Counted from the stretch's first letter, positions 7,519 to 15,568 are shown. The stretch is DNA of 34,301 bases from Desulfarculales bacterium (GCA_031267815.1 JAIRYI010000052.1:1-34301), one strand, 5' to 3'. Notes: generated from the sequence alone by a model not told the origin. Numbers and translations are program-made.

Positions 7519-8997
7519 ATGCCTGAAAAACAGTTGCTGGGCGATATTGTCCGGCGGGATTATTTGTGCTGCGGCGCCCTGCTGCCGAGCGGCCCCAATA
7601 ACCGCCCCGGGATAACCGTTGATTCCACCAGAGCTTTCTGCCGGCAATGCAATACGGTTGAACACGCGGTCATAACCGCGCGCGATGACGGCGTGTTTAT
7701 GGAACGCGTCTGCCCGCGCCAGGGTTCGGTTGCGGTGCGCCTGGCCGCCAGCCATGAATGGTATATTAAGCGTGCCCGAACGCCGCGTCCGCAAGAAGAA
7801 AGAGCGGGAGACCGGCCGGTAAGGAAAGGCTGTCCCTGGGATTGCGGACCGTGTCAAAATCATTCTTCCCGTCTGCGTCTGCCCATATTCTCCATAACTA
7901 ATCAGTGCAACCTGGCCTGTCCCATCTGCTTCACCTATAATCGCCCTGATAAAATCTATCACAAAAGCATAGCTGAGTTGGAAACTATCCTGGAGTATTT
8001 AAAACCTCTGGCCGGGGACGTGGATCTGCTGGACATTACCGGCGGTGAACCGACACTGCATCCGCAGCTGCTGGAATTCATAGATATCTGCGCCAAAAGC
8101 CTCAAAGTAAAAGTAGGGGTCAACTCCAACGGCCTGCGTCTGGGATCCGATTATGAATTTGCGAAAAAAATAAAGGACAGCGGAGCGCAGCTTATTCTTT
8201 CGCTTGACACCCTGGATGAAGCTACAAGTATAATTATTCACGGCCGGGATATTGTGAGGCAAAAACTGGCCGCTTTGGAAACTTTGGAAAAACTGGATAT
8301 CCCCACCGTCATCCTTATTGTGGCCATTGCCGGAGTGAACGAGGACGAGGCGGCCGCCCTGGTAAAGCGTTTTCTTCCCCGCCCTTTTGTCAAAGGCGTC
8401 ACCATCCAGAATATGACCTTTACCGGCCGCTACGGACAGAATTTTACCCCGCGCCGGCATATTACTCTGGATGAAGTGGAAAATCTGCTGGCAAGCAAAG
8501 CCGGCTTGAGCAGCGGCGATTTTTTTGCCCACGCCTCTTACCACCCGCTGTGCTATTCGGTTGCCTATTATTGGGTAGACGGTGATATTATTATGCCTCT
8601 ATCCCAATTTGTCCGCCCGGAAGTATTGCGGGAAGCAATGAAATCAAGCTATTTGCTGCGCCCCGGCAAAGAACTGAGCGACAGTTTTATAAACGGCGTC
8701 TACGAGCAGTGGGCGCAAGGCATTGATGAAAAACAGACGGCCGCCCTGAAGAAAATTATTAAGACCCTGTATCCGCACAATAAGCGGCTGGAGCATGAAG
8801 AAAGAATAGCGCTGGCCGGCAATATGCTTAAAACCGTTTATATTCACGCCCATATGGATGAAGACAATTTCGATATCGGACGGATTGCTTCCTGCGGCGA
8901 CCTGGTGCCCGATGAATCCGGGAGGATGATCCCAGCCTGCTCCTATAACCTGCTCTATCGCCGGCAGGATGAGCGTTTCTGGGTGGAGGACAACTGA
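7519..8997 (+). CDS. Radical SAM enzyme, tetraether-lipid-synthase (Tes)-like, copy 1
   Basis: The 492-residue protein has the AdoMet-cluster motif CNLACPIC (C130, C134, C137) and the GGEP SAM-binding motif at 175-178. Ahead of the radical domain lie two further cysteine groups: CRQC plus C65 (CPRQG), resembling a rubredoxin-like metal site, and CPWDCGPC (C105, C109, C112), which could bind an extra 4Fe-4S cluster. C345, C459 and C474 near the C-terminus may complete another cluster. This layout matches the COG1964-type family that includes archaeal Tes, which joins two lipid chain termini by forming a C-C bond at unactivated carbons. The lineage is recognised by motif order, not by a search. 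RBS GGAGAAGGG precedes the ATG. It abuts a homologue encoded without any gap, so the two may act in sequence or as a complex. Confidence 0.83.
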   Translation: MPEKQLLGDIVRRDYLCCGALLPSGPNNRPGITVDSTRAFCRQCNTVEHAVITARDDGVFMERVCPRQGSVAVRLAASHEWYIKRARTPRPQEERAGDRPVRKGCPWDCGPCQNHSSRLRLPIFSITNQCNLACPICFTYNRPDKIYHKSIAELETILEYLKPLAGDVDLLDITGGEPTLHPQLLEFIDICAKSLKVKVGVNSNGLRLGSDYEFAKKIKDSGAQLILSLDTLDEATSIIIHGRDIVRQKLAALETLEKLDIPTVILIVAIAGVNEDEAAALVKRFLPRPFVKGVTIQNMTFTGRYGQNFTPRRHITLDEVENLLASKAGLSSGDFFAHASYHPLCYSVAYYWVDGDIIMPLSQFVRPEVLREAMKSSYLLRPGKELSDSFINGVYEQWAQGIDEKQTAALKKIIKTLYPHNKRLEHEERIALAGNMLKTVYIHAHMDEDNFDIGRIASCGDLVPDESGRMIPACSYNLLYRRQDERFWVEDN

Positions 8998-10383
8998 ATG
9001 GCCAATATCTACAGCTATACCACCGGCATCTGCCCGACCTGCCGGGAACTGGTCAGCGCCCGTATTATTGAGAATAATGATGAAATATTTTTGGAAAAAA
9101 TGTGTCCGGCCCATGGCAATCAGGCCCATATGGTATCATCCGGCAAGGAGTGGTTTGAACAGAGCCGCGCCTATGTTAAGCCGGGTCAGCAACCCTTGCG
9201 CAAGGCTGTCAGTTCTTTTGCGGGCTGCCCTGATTCCTGCGGGCTGTGTCCTGAACACCGCCAGCATACCTGTCTGCCGGTGGCGGAAATAACCAGCCGC
9301 TGTGACCTGAACTGCCCGATTTGTCTGAAAGACAAAAACAGCCGCTTCTCCATGAGTGTGGATGAATACCGGTTCGCTTTAAAAAAGCTTAGAGAGGCTG
9401 AAGGTGAAATATTGATGGTGAACTTAAGCGGCGGAGAGCCGCTTTTGCATCCCCAGTTCACCGAATTCCTGCGGGTTGGTCACGAAGAGGGAGTTATGCA
9501 GACCACGGTGTCAACCAATGGCCTTAAACTGTTTGAAGATAAAAAGCTGCGCGAGGCTTTCGTAAAATATAAAACTATCGTCTGCCTGCAATTTGACGGT
9601 TTTGAACCGCGCACCTGGCTCAGACTCCGCGGCGCCGATTTAGCGGCTGTGAAGCTTGAGCTTATTGACATGCTGGAAAGTGAAGGAATAGCCTACACCC
9701 TGACCGCAACGGCAGCCGCGGGCGTCAACCGGCACGAGATAAGCGCCATAGTTGATTTTTTCTTTGACCGTAAGGCCTTAAGCCTGATGTTTCAGCCCGC
9801 GGCCTATGTGGGCCGGGCCAGCGTTTTCCCGGCAGATGAGCCAAGGCTTACCATTTATGATGTAGTCAGAGAAATAGAGAAAAGCGCCTATGTGGGGCAA
9901 GGCGACTTTAACCCTCTGCCTTGCTCTCATCATTCATGTTTCGCGCTGGCTTATTATATAATAATTGATGAAAAGAATTTTTTAAGCCTGCAGGATTTTC
10001 TGGGGCGCGGCAAATATCTGGATATTATAGCCAACAGCACTTTGCCCGGCCTGACCCAGGAAAGCCACACCATACTCAAAGAACACATTTACGAATGCTG
10101 GTCAGCCGCGGACAGCGGGGGCAATAACGCGCGTATCCTGGAGCGCCTGCGCGCCATATTGCGCGAAATATCCAAGCTGGACGGCACTGCTTTTTCCCCT
10201 GATAAGGCCTTTACTCTGGGCCGGGCCAACATGAAAGGCGTCTTCGTTCATCACTTCATGGATACGGAATCGTTTGATTTGGGCCGTCTGATAAAATGCT
10301 GCAACCATTACCTGCAGCCCGATGGGCGTCTGATTCCTATCTGTGCCCATAATAACAGTTTTAAGCGGAGTCATGAACAATGA
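8998..10383 (+). CDS. Radical SAM enzyme, tetraether-lipid-synthase (Tes)-like, copy 2
   Basis: The 461-residue protein has the same plan as its upstream neighbour. It carries an N-terminal CPTC with CPAHG (C12, C15, C36, H39), a second group CPDSCGLCPEHRQHTC (C77, C81, C84, C92), the AdoMet-cluster motif CDLNCPIC (C102, C106, C109), and GGEP at 145-148. The C-terminal half has C309, C314, C434, C435 and C449. The CGLCPEH-type second motif is the closer match to archaeal Tes as I know it. The first paralogue has Gln where this one has His after the third N-terminal Cys, so the two may bind metal differently. The start codon directly follows the upstream stop, indicating coupled translation. 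The likely substrate class is acyl or lipid chains, judging from the synthase genes upstream. That is inference. Confidence 0.85.
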   Translation: MANIYSYTTGICPTCRELVSARIIENNDEIFLEKMCPAHGNQAHMVSSGKEWFEQSRAYVKPGQQPLRKAVSSFAGCPDSCGLCPEHRQHTCLPVAEITSRCDLNCPICLKDKNSRFSMSVDEYRFALKKLREAEGEILMVNLSGGEPLLHPQFTEFLRVGHEEGVMQTTVSTNGLKLFEDKKLREAFVKYKTIVCLQFDGFEPRTWLRLRGADLAAVKLELIDMLESEGIAYTLTATAAAGVNRHEISAIVDFFFDRKALSLMFQPAAYVGRASVFPADEPRLTIYDVVREIEKSAYVGQGDFNPLPCSHHSCFALAYYIIIDEKNFLSLQDFLGRGKYLDIIANSTLPGLTQESHTILKEHIYECWSAADSGGNNARILERLRAILREISKLDGTAFSPDKAFTLGRANMKGVFVHHFMDTESFDLGRLIKCCNHYLQPDGRLIPICAHNNSFKRSHEQ

Positions 10384-10979
10384 AAAAGGATGGTTCAGAC
10401 GCGTGTTCCCATCTTGACCGGGAAAGAAAAGTCCTGCAGACCTGGCTGAAAGAGGGAGCGCGGGGATGCTTGATTTTTGAGCATGGCGGCAGCGGCGGCC
10501 GGCCCGTATCTTTTTACCGTCTGCTTTATGAAGGCCGCTGGTCATGGGTTTTGAAAAACCGGCTGCGTTCAATAGCCGCTTATATAGCGGAGCTGTGCCC
10601 TCTGCCGAGCTGGAAAAGTTTCTGGTATTGGCAGGCCGGGGTGAAGCTGGGTAAAAATTCTTTCATCGCCCATGGAGTGAAGCTGGACTTGATGTTTCCT
10701 CAATTATTAACTATTGAGGAAAACAGCGTGGTGGGGATGGACGCCATGATTCAGGCGCACCATTTTGATCTTGCCAAAGCCTGCCTGGGGCGGGTAATAG
10801 TAAAAGCCGGCAGTGTAATTGGCGCCAGATCTCTGATTGCGGGCCCGGCAATGATCGGCCCGCGCGCGGTGGTGGCCATAGCCGCGGTATTGGTTAATCA
10901 AAATGTGGAAGAAGCGGCTGTTGTGGGCGGCATACCGGCCCGGCTGATAAAAACCGCGGCTTATAGCCAAGGCCTGTAA
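10380..10979 (+). CDS. Left-handed beta-helix acyltransferase (hexapeptide-repeat family)
   Basis: The C-terminal two thirds of this 199-residue protein show imperfect hexapeptide repeats (LGKNSFIAHGVKLD, IEENSVVGMDAMIQ, VIVKAGSVIGARSLI). The end, AAVVGGIPARLIK, is the typical closing of maltose/galactoside O-acetyltransferase-like enzymes. A candidate catalytic His lies in IQAHHFDLA. Family members transfer acetyl or longer acyl groups from CoA or ACP to hydroxyls or amines. The N-terminal ~75 residues are not part of the repeat, and include a Trp-rich stretch (YEGRWSWVLKN, WKSFWYWQAG) that might contact membrane or an acyl chain. It overlaps the upstream radical SAM gene by 4 bp. In context it could attach the finished acyl chain to a headgroup. 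The acceptor is unknown. Confidence 0.8.
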   Translation: MKKDGSDACSHLDRERKVLQTWLKEGARGCLIFEHGGSGGRPVSFYRLLYEGRWSWVLKNRLRSIAAYIAELCPLPSWKSFWYWQAGVKLGKNSFIAHGVKLDLMFPQLLTIEENSVVGMDAMIQAHHFDLAKACLGRVIVKAGSVIGARSLIAGPAMIGPRAVVAIAAVLVNQNVEEAAVVGGIPARLIKTAAYSQGL

Positions 10980-10980
10980 T

Positions 10981-11002
10981 AAATTGACGGAGACGTCAAT
11001 TT
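10981..11002 (+). promoter_or_regulatory. Perfect 9-bp hairpin with GAGA tetraloop
   Basis: AAATTGACG and CGTCAATTT pair perfectly around GAGA, a GNRA-type tetraloop. It starts right after the acyltransferase stop codon and lies 50 nt before the next start. There is no U-tract after it, so it is not a standard terminator. It could be an mRNA-processing or stability element, or a protein-binding palindrome. Confidence 0.45.
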
Positions 11003-11052
11003 GCAACAGGTCTTGATTGGGTAAATTAACTTTATATATAAGGAGTAATAGC

Positions 11053-12087
11053 ATGATGAGCGGCGAAGAATTTTTCAAAAGAGCCCGCATCGCTTATTCC
11101 GGCTGGAGAAAGCGGCTTTTTCATCTTAACATGCAGCTGCTCTACCAATGCAATTTTAAATGCGCCATCTGCGACTTCTGGAAGCCGCCTTTTTCAACCA
11201 TGCCCCAACTGAGTTTGCGTGATATTAAAATTATCGCAAAAAAACTTCAGCCCCTGGGCCCGCAATTCATTTCCCTGGGCGGCGGCGAACCCTTGCTGCA
11301 CAAGGAACTTTTTGATATTATCCGCCACCTGCGGACCAATAATTTTCCGGTGATGATATGCAATGGCTGGTATGTCACGCCTGAAACAGCGAGGGAACTT
11401 TTTAAAGCCGGCATCTACGAAGTCAGTATATCGGTCGACTATGCCAGCGCCGCCAAGCACGACGCCCAACGCGGCCGGGAAGGCGCCTATGAAAGGGCGC
11501 TGGCGGCCCTGGCCGCCCTGCAAGCCAACCGCGCGCATGCCGATCAGCGCGTGCATATGATATCGGTAATTATGGATGACAATATAGATGAAATTGAGCC
11601 GCTGGTGCGCATTGCCAAAGAGCTTGGCGTTACCTATCTGCTGTCATTTTATTGCAATATCCGCGGGGTCAGGGAAGGGGCGGTGAAACCGGCCGAAATC
11701 GCGGGGCGCTTGCTGGATATCCAGAAACGCTACTCTGAGTTTGTGGCTTTGCCCGGCTATATCAGGCGGTTCGCCGAAGCCGGCCAGGGCGGTATTGGAG
11801 TTGCGCCTTGTTATGCCGGCAAAAATCTGTATAACATCGACTGCCAGGGGCAAGTGACGCGCTGTATTGACCGCTTGAATGATCCGGTAGGTAATATCCT
11901 CTGCGACAGCATGGATGAAATTAAAGACGGCCTCTTGCGCCAGTTTAAACAACAGGACTGCCAATCCTGCTGGACCAGCTGCCGGGGCAGCATTGAGGCT
12001 TTGCTCTATGGCAAGCAGAGAATAAACGATTTCGAGGCTTATTACCGCATGATTAAATCCGTACCCCTGGAACAGGCCGGCGCATGA
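11053..12087 (+). CDS. Radical SAM enzyme with SPASM-type C-terminal cysteine domain
   Basis: The radical SAM motif CNFKCAIC (C33, C37, C40) is followed by GGEP (77-80) in SLGGGEPLLHKEL. The C-terminal third carries seven cysteines in a SPASM/Twitch-like arrangement (C253, C264, C271, C284, C303, C306, C310, including CQSCWTSC). These usually bind one or two auxiliary 4Fe-4S clusters. Such proteins modify peptides, cofactors or lipids; HpnH-like and MoaA-like proteins are distant relatives. The start at 11053 is chosen because AGGAG lies 7 nt upstream; an in-frame TTG at 11017 has no ribosome site. The protein differs from the two Tes-like enzymes, having no N-terminal metal-binding region. 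The last base pairs overlap the next gene (ATGA). The substrate is unknown; its place in the operon suggests a tailoring step. Confidence 0.86.
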   Translation: MMSGEEFFKRARIAYSGWRKRLFHLNMQLLYQCNFKCAICDFWKPPFSTMPQLSLRDIKIIAKKLQPLGPQFISLGGGEPLLHKELFDIIRHLRTNNFPVMICNGWYVTPETARELFKAGIYEVSISVDYASAAKHDAQRGREGAYERALAALAALQANRAHADQRVHMISVIMDDNIDEIEPLVRIAKELGVTYLLSFYCNIRGVREGAVKPAEIAGRLLDIQKRYSEFVALPGYIRRFAEAGQGGIGVAPCYAGKNLYNIDCQGQVTRCIDRLNDPVGNILCDSMDEIKDGLLRQFKQQDCQSCWTSCRGSIEALLYGKQRINDFEAYYRMIKSVPLEQAGA

Positions 12088-12737
12088 AATATTGGCAAAC
12101 AGTTATTGAGTTTATTGCCGGTTTTTCGACTGCCGGACAGCGCCGGCTGAATATAATTTTTTTTACATTTTTTTTGCTTCTTTGCGGATTGCAAACTTAC
12201 GCGGCTCTCGGCGAAAACCGCCTTGGCCTTACCGAACTGATATTTATTATTCACAACCTGGTATTTGCCGGCGTTTTTTTGACCCGAAAGCCTGTTAAAG
12301 CCTTAAGCGAATCTTTTAAACACCAGGCGGTGGCTCTTGCCGCTTTTTTTTCCGGACCTTTTTTTATTGGCCCGGCCGTCACCAATAACCCGGCGTGCGT
12401 TTTCGCTTCCGAAATTATTACCGCCGCCGCTCTGCTGCTGGGAATGGCGACTCTGCTCAATTTGGGAAAGAGCTTCGGGGTAATGGTTGCCGTGCGTGAA
12501 TTAAAGAGCAGAGGGCTGTACGGTGTGGTCAGGCATCCCATGTACGCCACCGACATCATGATGCGTTTAGGATACCTTATTACCCATGCCGGTATTTTTA
12601 ATGTATGCCTGGTGCTGTTCAGCAGCGCCTGTTATATTTGGCGCGCCGTGCTGGAAGAAAGTTTTTGGCAGCAACATTCCGATTATCAGGAATATATGCA
12701 AAAAGTTCCCTACCGGTTCATCCCCAGAATTTTTTGA
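12084..12737 (+). CDS. ICMT/PEMT-type membrane methyltransferase
   Basis: The 217-residue protein is strongly hydrophobic, with about five predicted membrane spans. It carries the isoprenylcysteine carboxyl methyltransferase hallmark: GLYGVVRHPMYATDIMM, followed by a C-terminal LEESFWQQHSDYQEYMQKVPYRFIP. The family uses S-adenosylmethionine to methylate carboxylates, thiols or lipid headgroups at the membrane. Members include isoprenylcysteine methyltransferases, phospholipid N-methyltransferases and the methanethiol methyltransferase MddA. With a cysteine desulfurase in the same operon, an S-methylation or carboxyl-methylation step on the final lipid is plausible but unproven. It overlaps the SPASM gene by 4 bp and is the last gene of the operon. 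No clear terminator was seen in the 50 bp before the repeat element. Confidence 0.8.
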   Translation: MKYWQTVIEFIAGFSTAGQRRLNIIFFTFFLLLCGLQTYAALGENRLGLTELIFIIHNLVFAGVFLTRKPVKALSESFKHQAVALAAFFSGPFFIGPAVTNNPACVFASEIITAAALLLGMATLLNLGKSFGVMVAVRELKSRGLYGVVRHPMYATDIMMRLGYLITHAGIFNVCLVLFSSACYIWRAVLEESFWQQHSDYQEYMQKVPYRFIPRIF

Positions 12738-12787
12738 CCGGATAATCACCAACCGCTGAAATCGGCCGGCAATTTTGTTTTGCGTTT

Positions 12788-13014
12788 CTTAAGGCAGCGC
12801 TGATTAAATGGATTTTGCAAAAATGCCTTTTAGCAATTATGCGATTTGCGGTATTGGATGCTAAGTTCAGGACTTATTAATTGGGATAAAACATAACTAA
12901 CTATTGAATTTTCACGGCCTTCCCGTCATTGCGAGTGGCACGCGTAAGCGTTTGATGCAATCCAGAAGCGGGCTGAATTATGCAGTTAAGCGAATTAATC
13001 AGCGCTTCCTTAAC
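12788..13014 (+). mobile_element. 227-bp MITE-like element, copy 1
   Basis: The left end CTTAAGGCAGCGCTGATTAA is inverted at the right end as TTAATCAGCGCTTCCTTAAC, with two mismatches over 20 bp. The element has no coding capacity. Another copy of identical length lies in the same orientation at 17746-17972, with six substitutions and no indels. The interior contains CGTCATTGCGAG and GCAATCCAG, a motif pair common in dispersed bacterial repeats. No convincing target-site duplication was found. It probably depends on a transposase encoded elsewhere. Confidence 0.85.
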
Positions 13015-13083
13015 ATCATAAAAATAAATTTTAAATGAGTAAGTTTAATGTTTTCCAAAGGGGAAATTCATTTTTGGCAGCTA

Positions 13084-13112
13084 TTGACATTGATTTTCAA
13101 TAAGGATAAAAT
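13084..13112 (+). promoter_or_regulatory. Sigma70-type promoter for the DUF4418-ABC operon
   Basis: TTGACA (13084-13089) and TAAAAT (13107-13112) are separated by exactly 17 bp. It lies about 90 bp before the DUF4418 start. An imperfect dyad (ATTGACA and TTTCAAT) covers the -35 region and could be a repressor site. The regulator is unknown. Confidence 0.6.
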
Positions 13113-13202
13113 GGCTCTGAATTAAGATTAAGGCTTCCCGTGCCTGGCAATTCAAGCTTGGGGGAACGGACGTCTGGTTTGTCCTTAAAGAATATAATAA
13201 AG

Positions 13203-13622
13203 ATGAAAAATCGAATTATCAGCGGAGCGGGCGCGATTACGGCCGGGTTGCTTATTGCCCTCGGCCCCCAGTTTATATTTAAACTTTGCCCCGCGGGGGC
13301 GGACGGGCATTGGATGGCCTGCCACTGGACCGGGCAGGCGGAAATAGGGACCGGCCTTCTCCTGGCCGCTCTGGGTCTGGGCCTGCTATGGTTTTCCTCT
13401 CCGGAAGTCAGGCTGGGGCTGAATATGGCCGCGGTGCTTGCCGCGCTCCTCGCCCTGGCCCTGCCGGCAGTTCTGATTGGCGGCTGCGGGATGGAAATAA
13501 TGCCCTGCCGCGCCTTTACTTTCCCCTGGCTCAGTGTAATCAGCATCCTCAGCGCGGCCGCCCTGGCTCTCAATGCCTTTTATCTGTACCGGCTCCGGGG
13601 TAAAGAAACCGGCCGGCCATGA
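13203..13622 (+). CDS. DUF4418-family small membrane protein
   Basis: The 139-residue protein has four hydrophobic segments and the DUF4418 features: a cysteine-containing loop with MACHWTGQAEIG after the first span and CGMEIMPCRAFT between spans three and four. The family has no established biochemical role. Members often lie beside FtsX-type permeases and ABC ATPases, exactly as here. The Cys and His residues in the loops could bind metal or sense redox state. The ATG at 13203 is preferred because it begins just before the first span; a GTG at 13140 would add a hydrophilic leader. The ribosome site is weak. The stop overlaps the permease start (ATGA). Confidence 0.72.
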   Translation: MKNRIISGAGAITAGLLIALGPQFIFKLCPAGADGHWMACHWTGQAEIGTGLLLAALGLGLLWFSSPEVRLGLNMAAVLAALLALALPAVLIGGCGMEIMPCRAFTFPWLSVISILSAAALALNAFYLYRLRGKETGRP

Positions 13623-14839
13623 AAGAGGAAACGCGCTTAAGCTTCCCCGGCATTGCCTTGCGCAATCTTAAACGCAAGCCCTTTCGCTCCGTCTGCCTGA
13701 CCGCTCTGACGGCGGCCCTGGCCTTTGTCTTATTCGGCGGTTCCCTGATCATTTACAGCCTGGAAAACGGCGTCGAAGGGCTGGCCGGAAGATTGGGAGC
13801 GGATATCCTTATTCTTCCCTCCGGCTATGACAACACGGTGGAAGGCATATTGCTGCGCGGAGAACCGAGCGCCTGTTATATGGACGCGGGATGGACGGAA
13901 AAAATCGCGGCGGTGGAGGGGGTGGAAGCCGTGTCGCCGCAGTTATTTGTGGCTTCTTTGGTTTCCTCCTGCTGCTCGATGCCGGTGCAATTGATCGGAT
14001 TCCGGCAGGATACGGATTTTGTCATCGCCCCCTGGATCAAAACATCTCTGCCCGCGGATCTGGCCGGCGATGAAATAGTCGTGGGCGGAGCCATTATCAG
14101 TAACCCCGGAGAAAGGCTCACTTTCTTCGGGCGGCAATACCGGATAGCCGCGAAAATGGAAAATACCGGGACCGGCTTTGACGCCTCGGTTTTCATGAAT
14201 ATGGAGGCGGCGCGTCAGGCTAGGGATGATTACGCGGCTAAAAGCGGAGATCCTCTGCTCCCGGAAGATACGATATCTTCCATTATCGTGCGGGTGAAGG
14301 AAGGCTTCAGCGGCAACGGGGTCACCGCAGCCATCAATAAAGAATTCGGTTACGGCCGGAGCGGAATAGCGGTGCTGGCCGCGAAAACCATTATCAGCAA
14401 GGTTTCGGGAGGGCTGCGCGCCCTGAGCGCCGGCGTCGCCGTTTTCACGCTTATTTTATGGATTATGTCCGTTTTTGTCCTGGCGCTTGTCTTCTCGGTC
14501 ATTGTCAGCGAAAGAAAACAGGAATTCGGCCTCTTGCGCTCGCTGGGCGCCACCAGAAAAAAACTTGTTTATCTTGTGCTTGTCGAATCGGGAACGGTAA
14601 GTCTGGCCGGGGGAGCGCTGGGTATTTTTCTCTCCGCCCTGCTCATCCTCTCTTTCAGAGTATATATTCGGGAAAGTATTAACATGCCCTATATGCAGCC
14701 TTCCTGGTCTCTCCTGTTGCCGCTCATGCTTTTAAGTCTTTTTATTGCTTTTGCCACAGGCCCGCTGGCCGCCCTCTGGCCTTCCTTGAGGATAGGTAAA
14801 AAAGATCCTTATGCGATCATCCGGGATGGCGGCCTGTGA
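13619..14839 (+). CDS. FtsX/MacB-like ABC transporter permease
   Basis: The 406-residue protein has one N-terminal membrane span (about residues 24-45), a ~220-residue extracytoplasmic MacB-type domain, and three C-terminal spans (about 265-290, 315-345 and 360-385). This is the FtsX/LolE/MacB topology. The conserved RKQEFGLLRSLGATRKKLV coupling motif after the second span contacts the ATPase. Such permeases transmit ATP hydrolysis across the membrane to move lipoproteins, peptides or lipids, or to drive periplasmic partners. The periplasmic domain has a CC pair (VSSCCSMPVQ). It is coupled to DUF4418 upstream and to its ATPase downstream by 4-bp overlaps. The substrate is unknown. Confidence 0.85.
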   Translation: MKEETRLSFPGIALRNLKRKPFRSVCLTALTAALAFVLFGGSLIIYSLENGVEGLAGRLGADILILPSGYDNTVEGILLRGEPSACYMDAGWTEKIAAVEGVEAVSPQLFVASLVSSCCSMPVQLIGFRQDTDFVIAPWIKTSLPADLAGDEIVVGGAIISNPGERLTFFGRQYRIAAKMENTGTGFDASVFMNMEAARQARDDYAAKSGDPLLPEDTISSIIVRVKEGFSGNGVTAAINKEFGYGRSGIAVLAAKTIISKVSGGLRALSAGVAVFTLILWIMSVFVLALVFSVIVSERKQEFGLLRSLGATRKKLVYLVLVESGTVSLAGGALGIFLSALLILSFRVYIRESINMPYMQPSWSLLLPLMLLSLFIAFATGPLAALWPSLRIGKKDPYAIIRDGGL

Positions 14840-15510
14840 TTCTGCAAGCATGGGGAATAAAAAAGGAATACCGGAGAGGCAATAATACTTTCCTGGCGGT
14901 TGACGATGTTTCTCTGGCAATCGCGGAAGGGGAGATGGTCTGCATTGCCGGGCCTTCCGGAAGCGGCAAAAGCACTTTGCTTAATATACTGGCCGGGCTT
15001 TTGAGTCCCAGCGCGGGCAGGATAAGCTTTGCGGGCCAGTGCTATGACTCCCTTGGCGATGAGGAGCTTTGCCGCCTGCGCGCCTCGAGCCTGGGCTATA
15101 TCATGCAAGGCCGCAGCGTCCTGCCCAATTTTACGGTGCTGGAGAACGTAATTCTGCCCCGCAGTTTTTTTAAGCATGAAGATCAGACAGACGCCAAGGC
15201 TTTTCCTCTGCTGGAGCGGCTGGGAATAAGCCATCTGGCCGCCCAGTATCCATCCAGTCTTTCCGGAGGGGAACTGCGCCGGGTATCAATTGCCCGCGCC
15301 TTGCTAATTTCCCCCAGATTACTAATCGCCGATGAACCCACCGGCGACCTGGATGAGGAAAACAGCGCCGGAATCATGCGCCTGTTGGCCTCTATCGCCC
15401 AAAACGGGGCCGCGGTTTTGCTGGCCAGCCATGATTTGTCCGCCAACGCCTGCTGTCACAGAACCTATGGCATGAAAGCGGGGCGCTTGGGGTCGAAACC
15501 GCGTTTTTGA
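14836..15510 (+). CDS. ABC transporter ATP-binding protein (LolD/MacB type)
   Basis: The 224-residue ATPase has Walker A GPSGSGKS (39-46), the signature LSGGELRRV (142-150), and Walker B with D-loop LLIADEPTGDLD (162-173). It belongs to the short LolD/FtsE/MacB class that pairs with FtsX-like permeases. The start is GTG, overlapping the permease stop as GTGA, which indicates coupling. It should dimerise on the cytoplasmic face of the 13619-14839 permease. No terminator hairpin was recognised immediately downstream; the region that follows carries other hairpins. Confidence 0.9.
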   Translation: MILQAWGIKKEYRRGNNTFLAVDDVSLAIAEGEMVCIAGPSGSGKSTLLNILAGLLSPSAGRISFAGQCYDSLGDEELCRLRASSLGYIMQGRSVLPNFTVLENVILPRSFFKHEDQTDAKAFPLLERLGISHLAAQYPSSLSGGELRRVSIARALLISPRLLIADEPTGDLDEENSAGIMRLLASIAQNGAAVLLASHDLSANACCHRTYGMKAGRLGSKPRF

Positions 15511-15568
15511 CCCAAGCGGGCCATAAAAACTGCACGGACTTAAGTTCTTATTGCAAATTGAGACCTGT

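Noticed and set aside
10984-11050. Rho-independent terminator within the operon
   Set aside because: The hairpin stem is AT-rich and no run of T follows, so transcription probably continues into the last two genes.
11017-11052. Earlier TTG start for the SPASM radical SAM gene
   Set aside because: It would place AGGAG inside the coding sequence and has no ribosome site of its own. ATG at 11053 is well supported.
560-12737. Naming the operon an aryl-polyene cluster
   Set aside because: The KS-CLF and DH pairing is similar, but no aryl-CoA ligase, ammonia-lyase, exporter or outer-membrane lipoprotein genes are present, and the radical SAM and sulfur genes are foreign to that pathway.
560-12737. 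Naming the operon a ladderane lipid cluster
   Set aside because: Radical SAM plus fatty acid genes fit loosely, but no phytoene-desaturase-like gene is present, and ladderane biosynthesis is not established well enough to assign.
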